Assembly: GCA_963971285.1 (NCBI GenBank)
Contig: OZ020258.1
Span: 8,204,614-8,268,613, forward strand
DNA: 64,000 nucleotides
From: Astropecten irregularis
Taxonomy: Eukaryota > Echinodermata > Asteroidea > Paxillosida > Astropectinidae
Reading direction: 5' to 3'
Shown here one piece after another: positions 37,016 to 49,682 of this stretch. Position numbers and translations under genes: made by a program. The notes under the pieces are model-generated. The model ran no database searches. It saw only the letters and a list, made by a program, of their open reading frames with translations, and had not been told where the DNA came from. Each line of letters starts with the position of its first letter. Position 1 is the first letter of the stretch.

Positions 37016-38539
37016 TTGACATTTGTCCCTCAATACTTAAGCAATCGAGCTGAAACTTGCACGAAATGTAGCCCTACATGTTCTCTACAGGAAAGTATGA
37101 GCTGTGCCAAATTCCAAAGTCATGTTCATGGCCGAAAATCCAAGTATAGCACCACACGCTATGCGACAAAACGGCAGAGCACGCGGCAAAAAAAAACCTG
37201 CACTTAGACTATGAGACACTTTTTTCTGTTAGAGTTTGAAATTTCTCCCTCAATACAGAGGCAATCGAGCTGAAACTTGCACGAAATGTAGCCCCAGATG
37301 TACTCTAAATGAGAGTATGAGCTGTGCCAAATTCCAAAGTCATGTTCATGGCCGAAAATCCAAGTATAGCACCACACGCTATGCGACAAAACGGCAGAGC
37401 ACGCGGCAAAAAAAAACCTGCACTTAGACTATGAGACACTTTTTTCTGTTAGAGTTTGAAATTTCTCCCTCAATACAGAGGCAATCGAGCTGAAACTTGC
37501 ACGAAATGTAGCCCCAGATGTTCTCTTCAGGAAAGTATGAGCTGTGTTAAATTCCAAAGTCATGTTCATGGCCGAAAATCCGAGTATAGCACCACACGCT
37601 ATGCGACAAACGCCAGAGCAGTCGGCAGAAAAACTGCACTTAGACTATGAGACACTTTTTTCTGCTAGAGTTTGACATTTGTCCCTCAATACAGAGGCAA
37701 TCGAGCTGAAACTTGCACGAAATGTAGCCCTACATGTTCTCTACAGGAAAGTATGAGCTGTGTTAAATTCCAAAGTCATGTTCATGGCCGAAAATCCGAG
37801 TATAGCACCACACGCTATGCGACAAACGCCAGAGCAGTCGGCAGAAAAACTGCACTTAGACTATGAGACACTTTTTTCTGCTAGAGTTTGACATTTGTCC
37901 CTCAATACTTAAGCAATCGAGCTGAAACTTGCAGGAAATGTAGCCCTACATGTTCTCTACAGGAAAGTATGAGCTGTGCCAAATTCCAAAGTCATGTTCA
38001 TGGCCGAAAATCCAAGTATAGCACCACACGCTATGCGACAAAACGGCAGAGCACGCGGCAAAAAAAAACCTGCACTTAGACTATGAGACACTTTTTTCTG
38101 TTAGAGTTTGAAATTTCTCCCTCAATACAGAGGCAATCGAGCTGAAACTTGCACGAAATGTAGCCCCAGATGTTCTCTTCAGGAAAGTATGAGCTGTGTT
38201 AAATTCCAAAGTCATGTTCATGGCCGAAAATCCGAGTATAGCACCACACGCTATGCGACAAACGCCAGAGCAGTCGGCAGAAAAACTGCACTTAGACTAT
38301 GAGACACTTTTTTCTGCTAGAGTTTGACATTTGTCCCTCAATACAGAGGCAATCGAGCTGAAACTTGCACGAAATGTAGCCCTACATGTTCTCTACAGGA
38401 AAGTATGAGCTGTGTTAAATTCCAAAGTCATGTTCATGGCCGAAAATCCGAGTATAGCACCACACGCTATGCGACAAACGCCAGAGCAGTCGGCAGAAAA
38501 ACTGCACTTAGACTATGAGACACTTTTTTCTGCTAGAGT

Positions 38540-38756
38540 TTGACATTTGTCCCTCAATACTTAAGCAATCGAGCTGAAACTTGCAGGAAATGTAGCCCTA
38601 CATGTTCTCTACAGGAAAGTATGAGCTGTGCCAAATTCCAAAGTCATGTTCATGGCCGAAAATCCAAGTATAGCACCACACGCTATGCGACAAAACGGCA
38701 GAGCAGTCGGCAGAAAAACTGCACTTAGACTATGAGACACTTTTTTCTGCTAGAGT
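38540..38756 (+). repeat. Chimeric unit where the 6,968-bp copy begins
   Basis: The left half ('gacatttgtccc', 'acttaagcaatc', 'gcaggaaatg') matches the units at 36363 and 37888. The right tail is the 217 form, as in the unit at 31572, instead of their A9 tail. The next unit (38757) then matches the follower of 31572. This marks the upstream boundary of the copied segment. Confidence 0.75.
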
Positions 38757-39628
38757 TTGAAATTTCTCCCTCAATACTTAGGCAATCGAGCTGAAACTTG
38801 CACGAAATGTAGCCCTACATGTTCTCTTCAGGAAAGTATGAGCTGTGTTAAATTCCAAAGTCATGTTCATGGCCGAAAATCCGAGTATAGCACCACACGC
38901 TATGCGACAAACGCCAGAGCAGTCGGCAGAAAAACTGCACTTAGACTATGAGACACTTTTTTCTGCTAGAGTTTGACATTTGTCCCTCAATACTTAAGCA
39001 ATCGAGCTGAAACTTGCACGAAAAGTAGCCCTACATGTTCTCTACAGGAAAGTATGAGCTGTGCCAAATTCCAAAGTCATGTTCATGGCCGAAAATCCAA
39101 GTATAGCACCACACGCTATGCGACAAAACGGCAGAGCACGCGGCAAAAAAAAACCTGCACTTAGACTATGAGACACTTTTTTCTGTTAGAGTTTGAAATT
39201 TCTCCCTCAATACAGAGGCAATCGAGCTGAAACTTGCACGAAATGTAGCCCCAGATGTACTCTAAATGAGAGTATGAGCTGTGCCAAATTCCAAAGTCAT
39301 GTTCATGGCCGAAAATCCAAGTATAGCACCACACGCTATGCGACAAAACGGCAGAGCAGTCGGCAGAAAAACTGCACTTAGACTATGAGACACTTTTTTC
39401 TGCTAGAGTTTTAAATTTCTCCCTCAATACTTAGGCAACCGAGCTGAAACTTGCACGAAATGTAGCCCCAGATGTTCTCTACAGAAAAGTATGAGCTGTG
39501 CCAAATTCCAAAGTATTGTCATGGCCGAAAATCCAAGTATAGCACCACACGCTATGCGACAAAACGGCAGAGCACGCGGCAAAAAAAAACCTGCATTTAG
39601 ACTATGAGACACTTTTTTCTGTTAGAGT

Positions 39629-40500
39629 TTGAAATTTCTCCCTCAATACAGAGGCAATCGAGCTGAAACTTGCACGAAATGTAGCCCCAGATGTTCTCTT
39701 CAGGAAAGTATGAGCTGTGTTAAATTCCAAAGTCATGTTCATGGCCGAAAATCCGAGTATAGCACCACACGCTATGCGACAAACGCCAGAGCAGTCGGCA
39801 GAAAAACTGCACTTAGACTATGAGACACTTTTTTCTGCTAGAGTTTGACATTTGTCCCTCAATACAGAGGCAATCGAGCTGAAACTTGCACGAAATGTAG
39901 CCCCAGATGTACTCTAAATGAGATTATGAGCTGTGCCAAATTCCAAAGTCATGTTCATGGCCGAAAATCCAAGTATAGCACCACACGCTATGCGACAAAA
40001 CGGCAGAGCACGCGGCAAAAAAAAACCTGCACTTAGACTATGAGACACTTTTTTCTGTTAGAGTTTGAAATTTCTCCCTCAATACAGAGGCAATCGAGCT
40101 GAAACTTGCACGAAATGTAGCCCCAGATGTTCTCTTCAGGAAAGTATGAGCTGTGTTAAATTCCAAAGTCATGTTCATGGCCGAAAATCCGAGTATAGCA
40201 CCACACGCTATGCGACAAACGCCAGAGCAGTCGGCAGAAAAACTGCACTTAGACTATGAGACACTTTTTTCTGCTAGAGTTTGACATTTGTCCCTCAATA
40301 CAGAGGCAATCGAGCTGAAACTTGCACGAAATGTAGCCCCAGATGTACTCTAAATGAGATTATGAGCTGTGCCAAATTCCAAAGTCATGTTCATGGCCGA
40401 AAATCCAAGTATAGCACCACACGCTATGCGACAAAACGGCAGAGCACGCGGCAAAAAAAAACCTGCACTTAGACTATGAAACACTTTTTTCTGTTAGAGT
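39629..40500 (+). repeat. 436-bp dimer in tandem
   Basis: A 216-bp unit with 'ctcttcagg' followed by a 220-bp unit joining 'gacatttgtccc' to 'aatacagaggc' and 'gagattatg' occurs at 39629-40064 and again at 40065-40500. The two copies differ near the end of the second unit ('actatgagacac' versus 'actatgaaacac'). It is the shortest HOR multiplication in the window and sits where block D meets block E. Confidence 0.8.
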
Positions 40501-41591
40501 TTGAAATTTCTCCCTCAATACAGAGGCAATCGAGCTGAAACTTGCAGGAAATGTAGCCCTACATGTTCTCTACAGGAAAGTATGAGCTGTGTTAAATTCC
40601 AAAGTCATGTTCATGGCCGAAAATCCGAGTATAGCACCACACGCTATGCGACAAACGCCAGAGCAGTCGGCAGAAAAACTGCACTTAGACTATGAGACAC
40701 TTTTTTCTGCTAGAGTTTGACATTTGTCCCTCAATACTTAAGCAATCGAGCTGAAACTTGCAGGAAATGTAGCCCTACATGTTCTCTACAGGAAAGTATG
40801 AGCTGTGCCAAATTCCAAAGTCATGTTCATGGCCAAAAATCCAAGTATAGCACCACACGCTATGCGACAAAACGGCAGAGCACGCGGCAAAAAAAAACCT
40901 GCACTTAGACTATGAAACACTTTTTTCTGTTAGAGTTTGAAATTTCTCCCTCAATACAGAGGCAATCGAGCTGAAACTTGCACGAAATGTAGCCCCAGAT
41001 GTACTCTAAATGAGATTATGAGCTGTGCCAAATTCCAAAGTCATGTTCATGGCCGAAAATCCAAGTATAGCACCACACGCTATGCGACAAAACGGCAGAG
41101 CAGTCGGCAGAAAAACTGCACTTAGACTATGAGACACTTTTTTCTGCTAGAGTTTGACATTTGTCCCTCAATACTTAAGCAATCGAGCTGAAACTTGCAG
41201 GAAATGTAGCCCTAAATGTTCTCTACAGGAAATTATGAGCTGTGCCAAATTCCAAAGTCATGTTCATGGCCGAAAATCCAAGTATAGCACCACACGCTAT
41301 GCAACAAAACGGCAGAGCACGCGGCAAAAAAAACCCTGCACTTAGACTATGAGACACTTTTTTCTGCTAGAGTTTGAAATTTCTCCCTCAATACTTAGGC
41401 AATCGAGCTGAAACTTGCACGAAATGTAGCCCTACATGTTCTCTACAGGAAAGTATGAGCTGTGCCAAATTCCAAAGTCATGTTCATGGCCGAAAATCCA
41501 AGTATAGCACCACACGCTATGCGACAAAACGGCAGAGCAGTCGGCAGAAAAACTGCACTTAGACTATGAGACACTTTTTTTCTGCTAGAGT

Positions 41592-41812
41592 TTGAAATTT
41601 CTCCCTCAATACTTAGGCAATCGAGCTGAAACTTGCACGAAATGTAGCCACAGATGTTCTCTACAGGAAAGTATGAGCTGTGCCAAATTCCAAAGTCATG
41701 TTCATGGCCGAAAATCCAAGTATAGCACCACACGCTATGCAACAAAACGGCAGAGCACGCGGCAAAAAAAACCCTGCACTTAGACTATGAGATACTTTTT
41801 TTTTGCTAGAGT
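41592..41812 (+). repeat. 221-bp unit subtype ('gatac' plus nine-T tract)
   Basis: A 'ccacag / gcaacaaaacgg' unit whose end reads 'gagatac', nine Ts, then 'gctag' instead of 'gacac', six Ts, 'ctgctag'. The same end occurs at the same HOR position in copies at 43779, 45967 and 47936. It is also joined to a different left half at 52954 and 60586. Recurrence at fixed spacing argues against a sequencing error in the homopolymer. Confidence 0.88.
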
Positions 41813-44800
41813 TTGACATTTGTCCCTCAATACTTAAGCAATCGAGCTGAAACTTGCACGAAATGTAGCCCTACATGTTCTCTACAGGAAAGTATGAGCT
41901 GTGCCAAATTCCAAAGTCATGTTCATGGCCGAAAATCCAAGTATAGCACCACACGCTATGCGACAAAACGGCAGAGCACGCGGCAAAAAAAAACCTGCAC
42001 TTAGACTATGAGACACTTTTTTCTGTTAGAGTTTGAAATTTCTCCCTCAATACAGAGGCAATCGAGCTGAAACTTGCACGAAATGTAGCCCCAGATGTAC
42101 TCTAAATGAGAGTATGAGCTGTGCCAAATTCCAAAGTCATGTTCATGGCCGAAAATCCAAGTATAGCACCACACGCTATGCGACAAAACGGCAGAGCACG
42201 CGGCAAAAAAAAACCTGCACTTAGACTATGAGACACTTTTTTCTGTTAGAGTTTGAAATTTCTCCCTCAATACAGAGGCAATCGAGCTGAAACTTGCACG
42301 AAATGTAGCCCCAGATGTTCTCTTCAGGAAAGTATGAGCTGTGTTAAATTCCAAAGTCATGTTCATGGCCGAAAATCCGAGTATAGCACCACACGCTATG
42401 CGACAAACGCCAGAGCAGTCGGCAGAAAAACTGCACTTAGACTATGAGACACTTTTTTCTGCTAGAGTTTGACATTTGTCCCTCAATACAGAGGCAATCG
42501 AGCTGAAACTTGCACGAAATGTAGCCCCAGATGTACTCTAAATGAGATTATGAGCTGTGCCAAATTCCAAAGTCATGTTCATGGCCGAAAATCCAAGTAT
42601 AGCACCACACGCTATGCGACAAAACGGCAGAGCACGCGGCAAAAAAAAACCTGCACTTAGACTATGAAACACTTTTTTCTGTTAGAGTTTGAAATTTCTC
42701 CCTCAATACAGAGGCAATCGAGCTGAAACTTGCAGGAAATGTAGCCCTACATGTTCTCTACAGGAAAGTATGAGCTGTGTTAAATTCCAAAGTCATGTTC
42801 ATGGCCGAAAATCCGAGTATAGCACCACACGCTATGCGACAAACGCCAGAGCAGTCGGCAGAAAAACTGCACTTAGACTATGAGACACTTTTTTCTGCTA
42901 GAGTTTGACATTTGTCCCTCAATACTTAAGCAATCGAGCTGAAACTTGCAGGAAATGTAGCCCTACATGTTCTCTACAGGAAAGTATGAGCTGTGCCAAA
43001 TTCCAAAGTCATGTTCATGGCCAAAAATCCAAGTATAGCACCACACGCTATGCGACAAAACGGCAGAGCACGCGGCAAAAAAAAACCTGCACTTAGACTA
43101 TGAAACACTTTTTTCTGTTAGAGTTTGAAATTTCTCCCTCAATACAGAGGCAATCGAGCTGAAACTTGCACGAAATGTAGCCCCAGATGTACTCTAAATG
43201 AGATTATGAGCTGTGCCAAATTCCAAAGTCATGTTCATGGCCGAAAATCCAAGTATAGCACCACACGCTATGCGACAAAACGGCAGAGCAGTCGGCAGAA
43301 AAACTGCACTTAGACTATGAGACACTTTTTTCTGCTAGAGTTTGACATTTGTCCCTCAATACTTAAGCAATCGAGCTGAAACTTGCAGGAAATGTAGCCC
43401 TACATGTTCTCTACAGGAAATTATGAGCTGTGCCAAATTCCAAAGTCATGTTCATGGCCGAAAATCCAAGTATAGCACCTACGCTATGCAACAAAACGGC
43501 AGAGCACGCGGCAAAAAAAACCCTGCACTTAGACTATGAGACACTTTTTTCTGCTAGAGTTTGAAATTTCTCCCTCAATACTTAGGCAATCGAGCTGAAA
43601 CTTGCACGAAATGTAGCCCTACATGTTCTCTACAGGAAAGTATGAGCTGTGCCAAATTCCAAAGTCATGTTCATGGCCGAAAATCCAAGTATAGCACCAC
43701 ACGCTATGCGACAAAACGGCAGAGCAGTCGGCAGAAAAACTGCACTTAGACTATGAGACACTTTTTTTCTGCTAGAGTTTGAAATTTCTCCCTCAATACT
43801 TAGGCAATCGAGCTGAAACTTGCACGAAATGTAGCCACAGATGTTCTCTACAGGAAAGTATGAGCTGTGCCAAATTCCAAAGTCATGTTCATGGCCGAAA
43901 ATCCAAGTATAGCACCACACGCTATGCAACAAAACGGCAGAGCACGCGGCAAAAAAAACCCTGCACTTAGACTATGAGATACTTTTTTTTTGCTAGAGTT
44001 TGACATTTGTCCCTCAATACTTAAGCAATCGAGCTGAAACTTGCACGAAATGTAGCCCTACATGTTCTCTACAGGAAAGTATGAGCTGTGCCAAATTCCA
44101 AAGTCATGTTCATGGCCGAAAATCCAAGTATAGCACCACACGCTATGCGACAAAACGGCAGAGCACGCGGCAAAAAAAAACCTGCACTTAGACTATGAGA
44201 CACTTTTTTCTGTTAGAGTTTGAAATTTCTCCCTCAATACAGAGGCAATCGAGCTGAAACTTGCACGAAATGTAGCCCTACATGTTCTCTACAGGAAAGT
44301 ATGAGCTGTGCCAAATTCCAAAGTCATGTTCATGGCCGAAAATCCAAGTATAGCACCACACGCTATGCGACAAAACGGCAGAGCACGCGGCAAAAAAAAA
44401 CCTGCACTTAGACTATGAGACACTTTTTTCTGTTAGAGTTTGAAATTTCTCCCTCAATACAGAGGCAATCGAGCTGAAACTTGCACGAAATGTAGCCCCA
44501 GATGTTCTCTTCAGGAAAGTATGAGCTGTGTTAAATTCCAAAGTCATGTTCATGGCCGAAAATCCGAGTATAGCACCACACGCTATGCGACAAACGCCAG
44601 AGCAGTCGGCAGAAAAACTGCACTTAGACTATGAGACACTTTTTTCTGCTAGAGTTTGACATTTGTCCCTCAATACAGAGGCAATCGAGCTGAAACTTGC
44701 ACGAAATGTAGCCCCAGATGTACTCTAAATGAGATTATGAGCTGTGCCAAATTCCAAAGTCATGTTCATGGCCGAAAATCCAAGTATAGCACCACACGCT

Positions 44801-46843
44801 ATGCGACAAAACGGCAGAGCACGCGGCAAAAAAAAACCTGCACTTAGACTATGAAACACTTTTTTCTGTTAGAGTTTGAAATTTCTCCCTCAATACAGAG
44901 GCAATCGAGCTGAAACTTGCAGGAAATGTAGCCCTACATGTTCTCTACAGGAAAGTATGAGCTGTGTTAAATTCCAAAGTCATGTTCATGGCCGAAAATC
45001 CGAGTATAGCACCACACGCTATGCGACAAACGCCAGAGCAGTCGGCAGAAAAACTGCACTTAGACTATGAGACACTTTTTTCTGCTAGAGTTTGACATTT
45101 GTCCCTCAATACTTAAGCAATCGAGCTGAAACTTGCAGGAAATGTAGCCCTACATGTTCTCTACAGGAAAGTATGAGCTGTGCCAAATTCCAAAGTCATG
45201 TTCATGGCCAAAAATCCAAGTATAGCACCACACGCTATGCGACAAAACGGCAGAGCACGCGGCAAAAAAAAACCTGCACTTAGACTATGAAACACTTTTT
45301 TCTGTTAGAGTTTGAAATTTCTCCCTCAATACAGAGGCAATCGAGCTGAAACTTGCACGAAATGTAGCCCCAGATGTACTCTAAATGAGATTATGAGCTG
45401 TGCCAAATTCCAAAGTCATGTTCATGGCCGAAAATCCAAGTATAGCACCACACGCTATGCGACAAAACGGCAGAGCAGTCGGCAGAAAAACTGCACTTAG
45501 ACTATGAGACACTTTTTTCTGCTAGAGTTTGACATTTGTCCCTCAATACTTAAGCAATCGAGCTGAAACTTGCAGGAAATGTAGCCCTACATGTTCTCTA
45601 CAGGAAATTATGAGCTGTGCCAAATTCCAAAGTCATGTTCATGGCCGAAAATCCAAGTATAGCACCACACGCTATGCAACAAAACGGCAGAGCACGCGGC
45701 AAAAAAAACCCTGCACTTAGACTATGAGACACTTTTTTCTGCTAGAGTTTGAAATTTCTCCCTCAATACTTAGGCAATCGAGCTGAAACTTGCACGTAAT
45801 GTAGCCCTACATGTTCTCTACAGGAAAGTATGAGCTGTGCCAAATTCCAAAGTCATGTTCATGGCCGAAAATCCAAGTATAGCACCACACGCTATGCGAC
45901 AAAACGGCAGAGCAGTCGGCAGAAAAACTGCACTTAGACTATGAGACACTTTTTTTCTGCTAGAGTTTGAAATTTCTCCCTCAATACTTAGGCAATCGAG
46001 CTGAAACTTGCACGAAATGTAGCCACAGATGTTCTCTACAGGAAAGTATGAGCTGTGCCAAATTCCAAAGTCATGTTCATGGCCGAAAATCCAAGTATAG
46101 CACCACACGCTATGCAACAAAACGGCAGAGCACGCGGCAAAAAAAACCCTGCACTTAGACTATGAGATACTTTTTTTTTGCTAGAGTTTGACATTTGTCC
46201 CTCAATACTTAAGCAATCGAGCTGAAACTTGCACGAAATGTAGCCCTACATGTTCTCTACAGGAAAGTATGAGCTGTGCCAAATTCCAAAGTCATGTTCA
46301 TGGCCGAAAATCCAAGTATAGCACCACACGCTATGCGACAAAACGGCAGAGCACGCGGCAAAAAAAAACCTGCACTTAGACTATGAGACACTTTTTTCTG
46401 TTAGAGTTTGAAATTTCTCCCTCAATACAGAGGCAATCGAGCTGAAACTTGCACGAAATGTAGCCCCAGATGTACTCTAAATGAGAGTATGAGCTGTGCC
46501 AAATTCCAAAGTCATGTTCATGGCCGAAAATCCAAGTATAGCACCACACGCTATGCGACAAAACGGCAGAGCACGCGGCAAAAAAAAACCTGCACTTAGA
46601 CTATGAGACACTTTTTTCTGTTAGAGTTTGAAATTTCTCCCTCAATACAGAGGTAATCGAGCTGAAACTTGCACGAAATGTAGCCCCAGATGTTCTCTTC
46701 AGGAAAGTATGAGCTGTGTTAAATTCCAAAGTCATGTTCATGGCCGAAAATCCGAGTATAGCACCACACGCTATGCGACAAACGCCAGAGCAGTCGGCAG
46801 AAAAACTGCACTTAGACTATGAGACACTTTTTTCTGCTAGAGT

Positions 46844-47060
46844 TTGACATTTGTCCCTCAATACAGAGGCAATCGAGCTGAAACTTGCACGAAATGTAGC
46901 CCCAGATGTACTCTAAATGAGATTATGAGCTCTGCCAAATTCCAAAGTCATGTTCATGGCCGAAAATCCAAGTATAGCACCACACGCTATGCGACAAAAC
47001 GGCAGAGCAGTCGGCAGAAAAACTGCACTTAGACTATGAGACACTTTTTTCTGCTAGAGT
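46844..47060 (+). repeat. Chimeric unit creating the nine-unit HOR version
   Basis: In copies 1-3 the HOR has a 220-bp unit then a 216-bp unit between the 'ctcttcagg' unit and the 'ggccaaaaatcc' unit. Here a single 217-bp unit stands in their place, with 'gagattatgagctctgcc' and the 217-type tail. It recurs exactly at 48813-49029, so this unit loss came before the last HOR duplication. Confidence 0.78.
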
Positions 47061-48156
47061 TTGACATTTGTCCCTCAATACTTAAGCAATCGAGCTGAAA
47101 CTTGCAGGAAATGTAGCCCTACATGTTCTCTACAGGAAAGTATGAGCTGTGCCAAATTCCAAAGTCATGTTCATGGCCAAAAATCCAAGTATAGCACCAC
47201 ACGCTATGCGACAAAACGGCAGAGCACGCGGCAAAAAAAAACCTGCACTTAGACTATGAGACACTTTTTTCTGTTAGAGTTTGAAATTTCTCCCTCAATA
47301 CAGAGGCAATCGAGCTGAAACTTGCACGAAATGTAGCCCCAGATGTACTCTAAATGAGATTATGAGCTGTGCCAAATTCCAAAGTCATGTTCATGGCCGA
47401 AAATCCAAGTATAGCACCACACGCTATGCGACAAAACGGCAGAGCAGTCGGCAGAAAAACTGCACTTAGACTATGAGACACTTTTTTCTGCTAGAGTTTG
47501 ACATTTGTCCCTCAATACTTAAGCAATCGAGCTGAAACTTGCAGGAAATGTAGCCCTACATGTTCTCTACAGGAAATTATGAGCTGTGCCAAATTCCAAA
47601 GTCATGTTCATGGCCGAAAATCCAAGTATAGCACCACACGCTATGCAACAAAACGGCAGAGCACGCGGCAAAAAAAACCCTGCACTTAGACTATGAGACA
47701 CTTTTTTCTGCTAGAGTTTGAAATTTCTCCCTCAATACTTAGGCAATCGAGCTGAAACTTGCACGTAATGTAGCCCTACATGTTCTCTACAGGAAAGTAT
47801 GAGCTGTGCCAAATTCCAAAGTCATGTTCATGGCCGAAAATCCAAGTATAGCACCACACGCTATGCGACAAAACGGCAGAGCAGTCGGCAGAAAAACTGC
47901 ACTTAGACTATGAGACACTTTTTTTCTGCTAGAGTTTGAAATTTCTCCCTCAATACTTAGGCAATCGAGCTGAAACTTGCACGAAATGTAGCCACAGATG
48001 TTCTCTACAGGAAAGTATGAGCTGTGCCAAATTCCAAAGTCATGTTCATGGCCGAAAATCCAAGTATAGCACCACACGCTATGCAACAAAACGGCAGAGC
48101 ACGCGGCAAAAAAAACCCTGCACTTAGACTATGAGATACTTTTTTTTTGCTAGAGT

Positions 48157-49029
48157 TTGACATTTGTCCCTCAATACTTAAGCAATCGAGCTGAAACTTG
48201 CACGAAATGTAGCCCTACATGTTCTCTACAGGAAAGTATGAGCTGTGCCAAATTCCAAAGTCATGTTCATGGCCGAAAATCCAAGTATAGCACCACACGC
48301 TATGCGACAAAACGGCAGAGCACGCGGCAAAAAAAAACCTGCACTTAGACTATGAGACACTTTTTTCTGTTAGAGTTTGAAATTTCTCCCTCAATACAGA
48401 GGCAATCGAGCTGAAACTTGCACGAAATGTAGCCCCAGATGTACTCTAAATGAGAGTATGAGCTGTGCCAAATTCCAAAGTCATGTTCATGGCCGAAAAT
48501 CCAAGTATAGCACCACACGCTATGCGACAAAACGGCAGAGCACGCGGCAAAAAAAAACCTGCACTTAGACTATGAGACACTTTTTTCTGTTAGAGTTTGA
48601 AATTTCTCCCTCAATACAGAGGTAATCGAGCTGAAACTTGCACGAAATGTAGCCCCAGATGTTCTCTTCAGGAAAGTATGAGCTGTGTTAAATTCCAAAG
48701 TCATGTTCATGGCCGAAAATCCGAGTATAGCACCACACGCTATGCGACAAACGCCAGAGCAGTCGGCAGAAAAACTGCACTTAGACTATGAGACACTTTT
48801 TTCTGCTAGAGTTTGACATTTGTCCCTCAATACAGAGGCAATCGAGCTGAAACTTGCACGAAATGTAGCCCCAGATGTACTCTAAATGAGATTATGAGCT
48901 CTGCCAAATTCCAAAGTCATGTTCATGGCCGAAAATCCAAGTATAGCACCACACGCTATGCGACAAAACGGCAGAGCAGTCGGCAGAAAAACTGCACTTA
49001 GACTATGAGACACTTTTTTCTGCTAGAGT
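48157..49029 (+). repeat. Four-unit segment shared between blocks E and F
   Basis: Units 48157, 48377, 48597 and 48813 correspond in subtype and spacing to 53175, 53395, 53615 and 53831 (offset 5,018 bp) and again to 60807, 61027, 61247 and 61463. The F copies lack 'gaggtaatcg' and 'gagctctgcc', so they may derive from an earlier E-type copy. The preceding F unit (52954) also carries the 'gatac' nine-T end typical of E. Confidence 0.72.
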
Positions 49030-49682
49030 TTGACATTTGTCCCTCAATACTTAAGCAATCGAGCTGAAACTTGCAGGAAATGTAGCCCTACATGTTCTCT
49101 ACAGGAAAGTATGAGCTGTGCCAAATTCCAAAGTCATGTTCATGGCCAAAAATCCAAGTATAGCACCACACGCTATGCGACAAAACGGCAGAGCACGCGG
49201 CAAAAAAAAACCTGCACTTAGACTATGAGACACTTTTTTCTGTTAGAGTTTGAAATTTCTCCCTCAATACAGAGGCAATCGAGCTGAAACTTGCACGAAA
49301 TGTAGCCCCAGATGTACTCTAAATGAGATTATGAGCTGTGCCAAATTCCAAAGTCATGTTCATGGCCGAAAATCCAAGTATAGCACCACACGCTATGCGA
49401 CAAAACGGCAGAGCAGTCGGCAGAAAAACTGCACTTAGACTATGAGACACTTTTTTCTGCTAGAGTTTGACATTTGTCCCTCAATACTTAAGCAATCGAG
49501 CTGAAACTTGCAGGAAATGTAGCCCTACATGTTCTCTACAGGAAAGTATGAGCTGTGTTAAATTCCAAAGTCATGTTCATGGCCGAAAATCCAAGTATAG
49601 CACCACACGCTATGCGACAAACGCCAGAGCAGTCGGCAGAAAAACTGCACTTAGACTATGAGACACTTTTTTCTGTTAGAGT

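Larger units (their letters stand above)
29823..40064 (+). repeat. Block D: satellite with 1,525- and 1,961-bp HORs
   Basis: About 47 units dominated by 'acttaagcaatc' units, 216-bp units with 'ctcttcagg', and 'aatacagaggc' units. Unit 30700 recurs at 32661 (1,961 bp, nine units) and the series follows through 32005/33966. Unit 33966 recurs at 35491 (1,525 bp, seven units). Units with 'gcacgaaaagtagcc' (29823, 32005, 33966, 35491, 38973) mark equivalent HOR positions. No other content was seen. Confidence 0.87.
40065..49682 (+). repeat. Block E: 2,187/2,188-bp decamer HOR, three full copies plus nine-unit and partial copies
   Basis: Copies lie at 40065-42252 (2,188 bp), 42253-44439 (2,187), 44440-46627 (2,188), 46628-48596 (1,969, nine units) and 48597 to about 49,600 (partial). 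Unit order in a full copy by length is 216, 220, 216, 220, 217, 220, 218, 221, 220, 220. The second copy is one base short because of 'agcacctacgc' near 43,475. Shared variants give nesting: 'gcacgtaatg' in copies 3 and 4, 'gaggtaatcg' and 'gagctctgcc' in copies 4 and 5. Confidence 0.9.
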
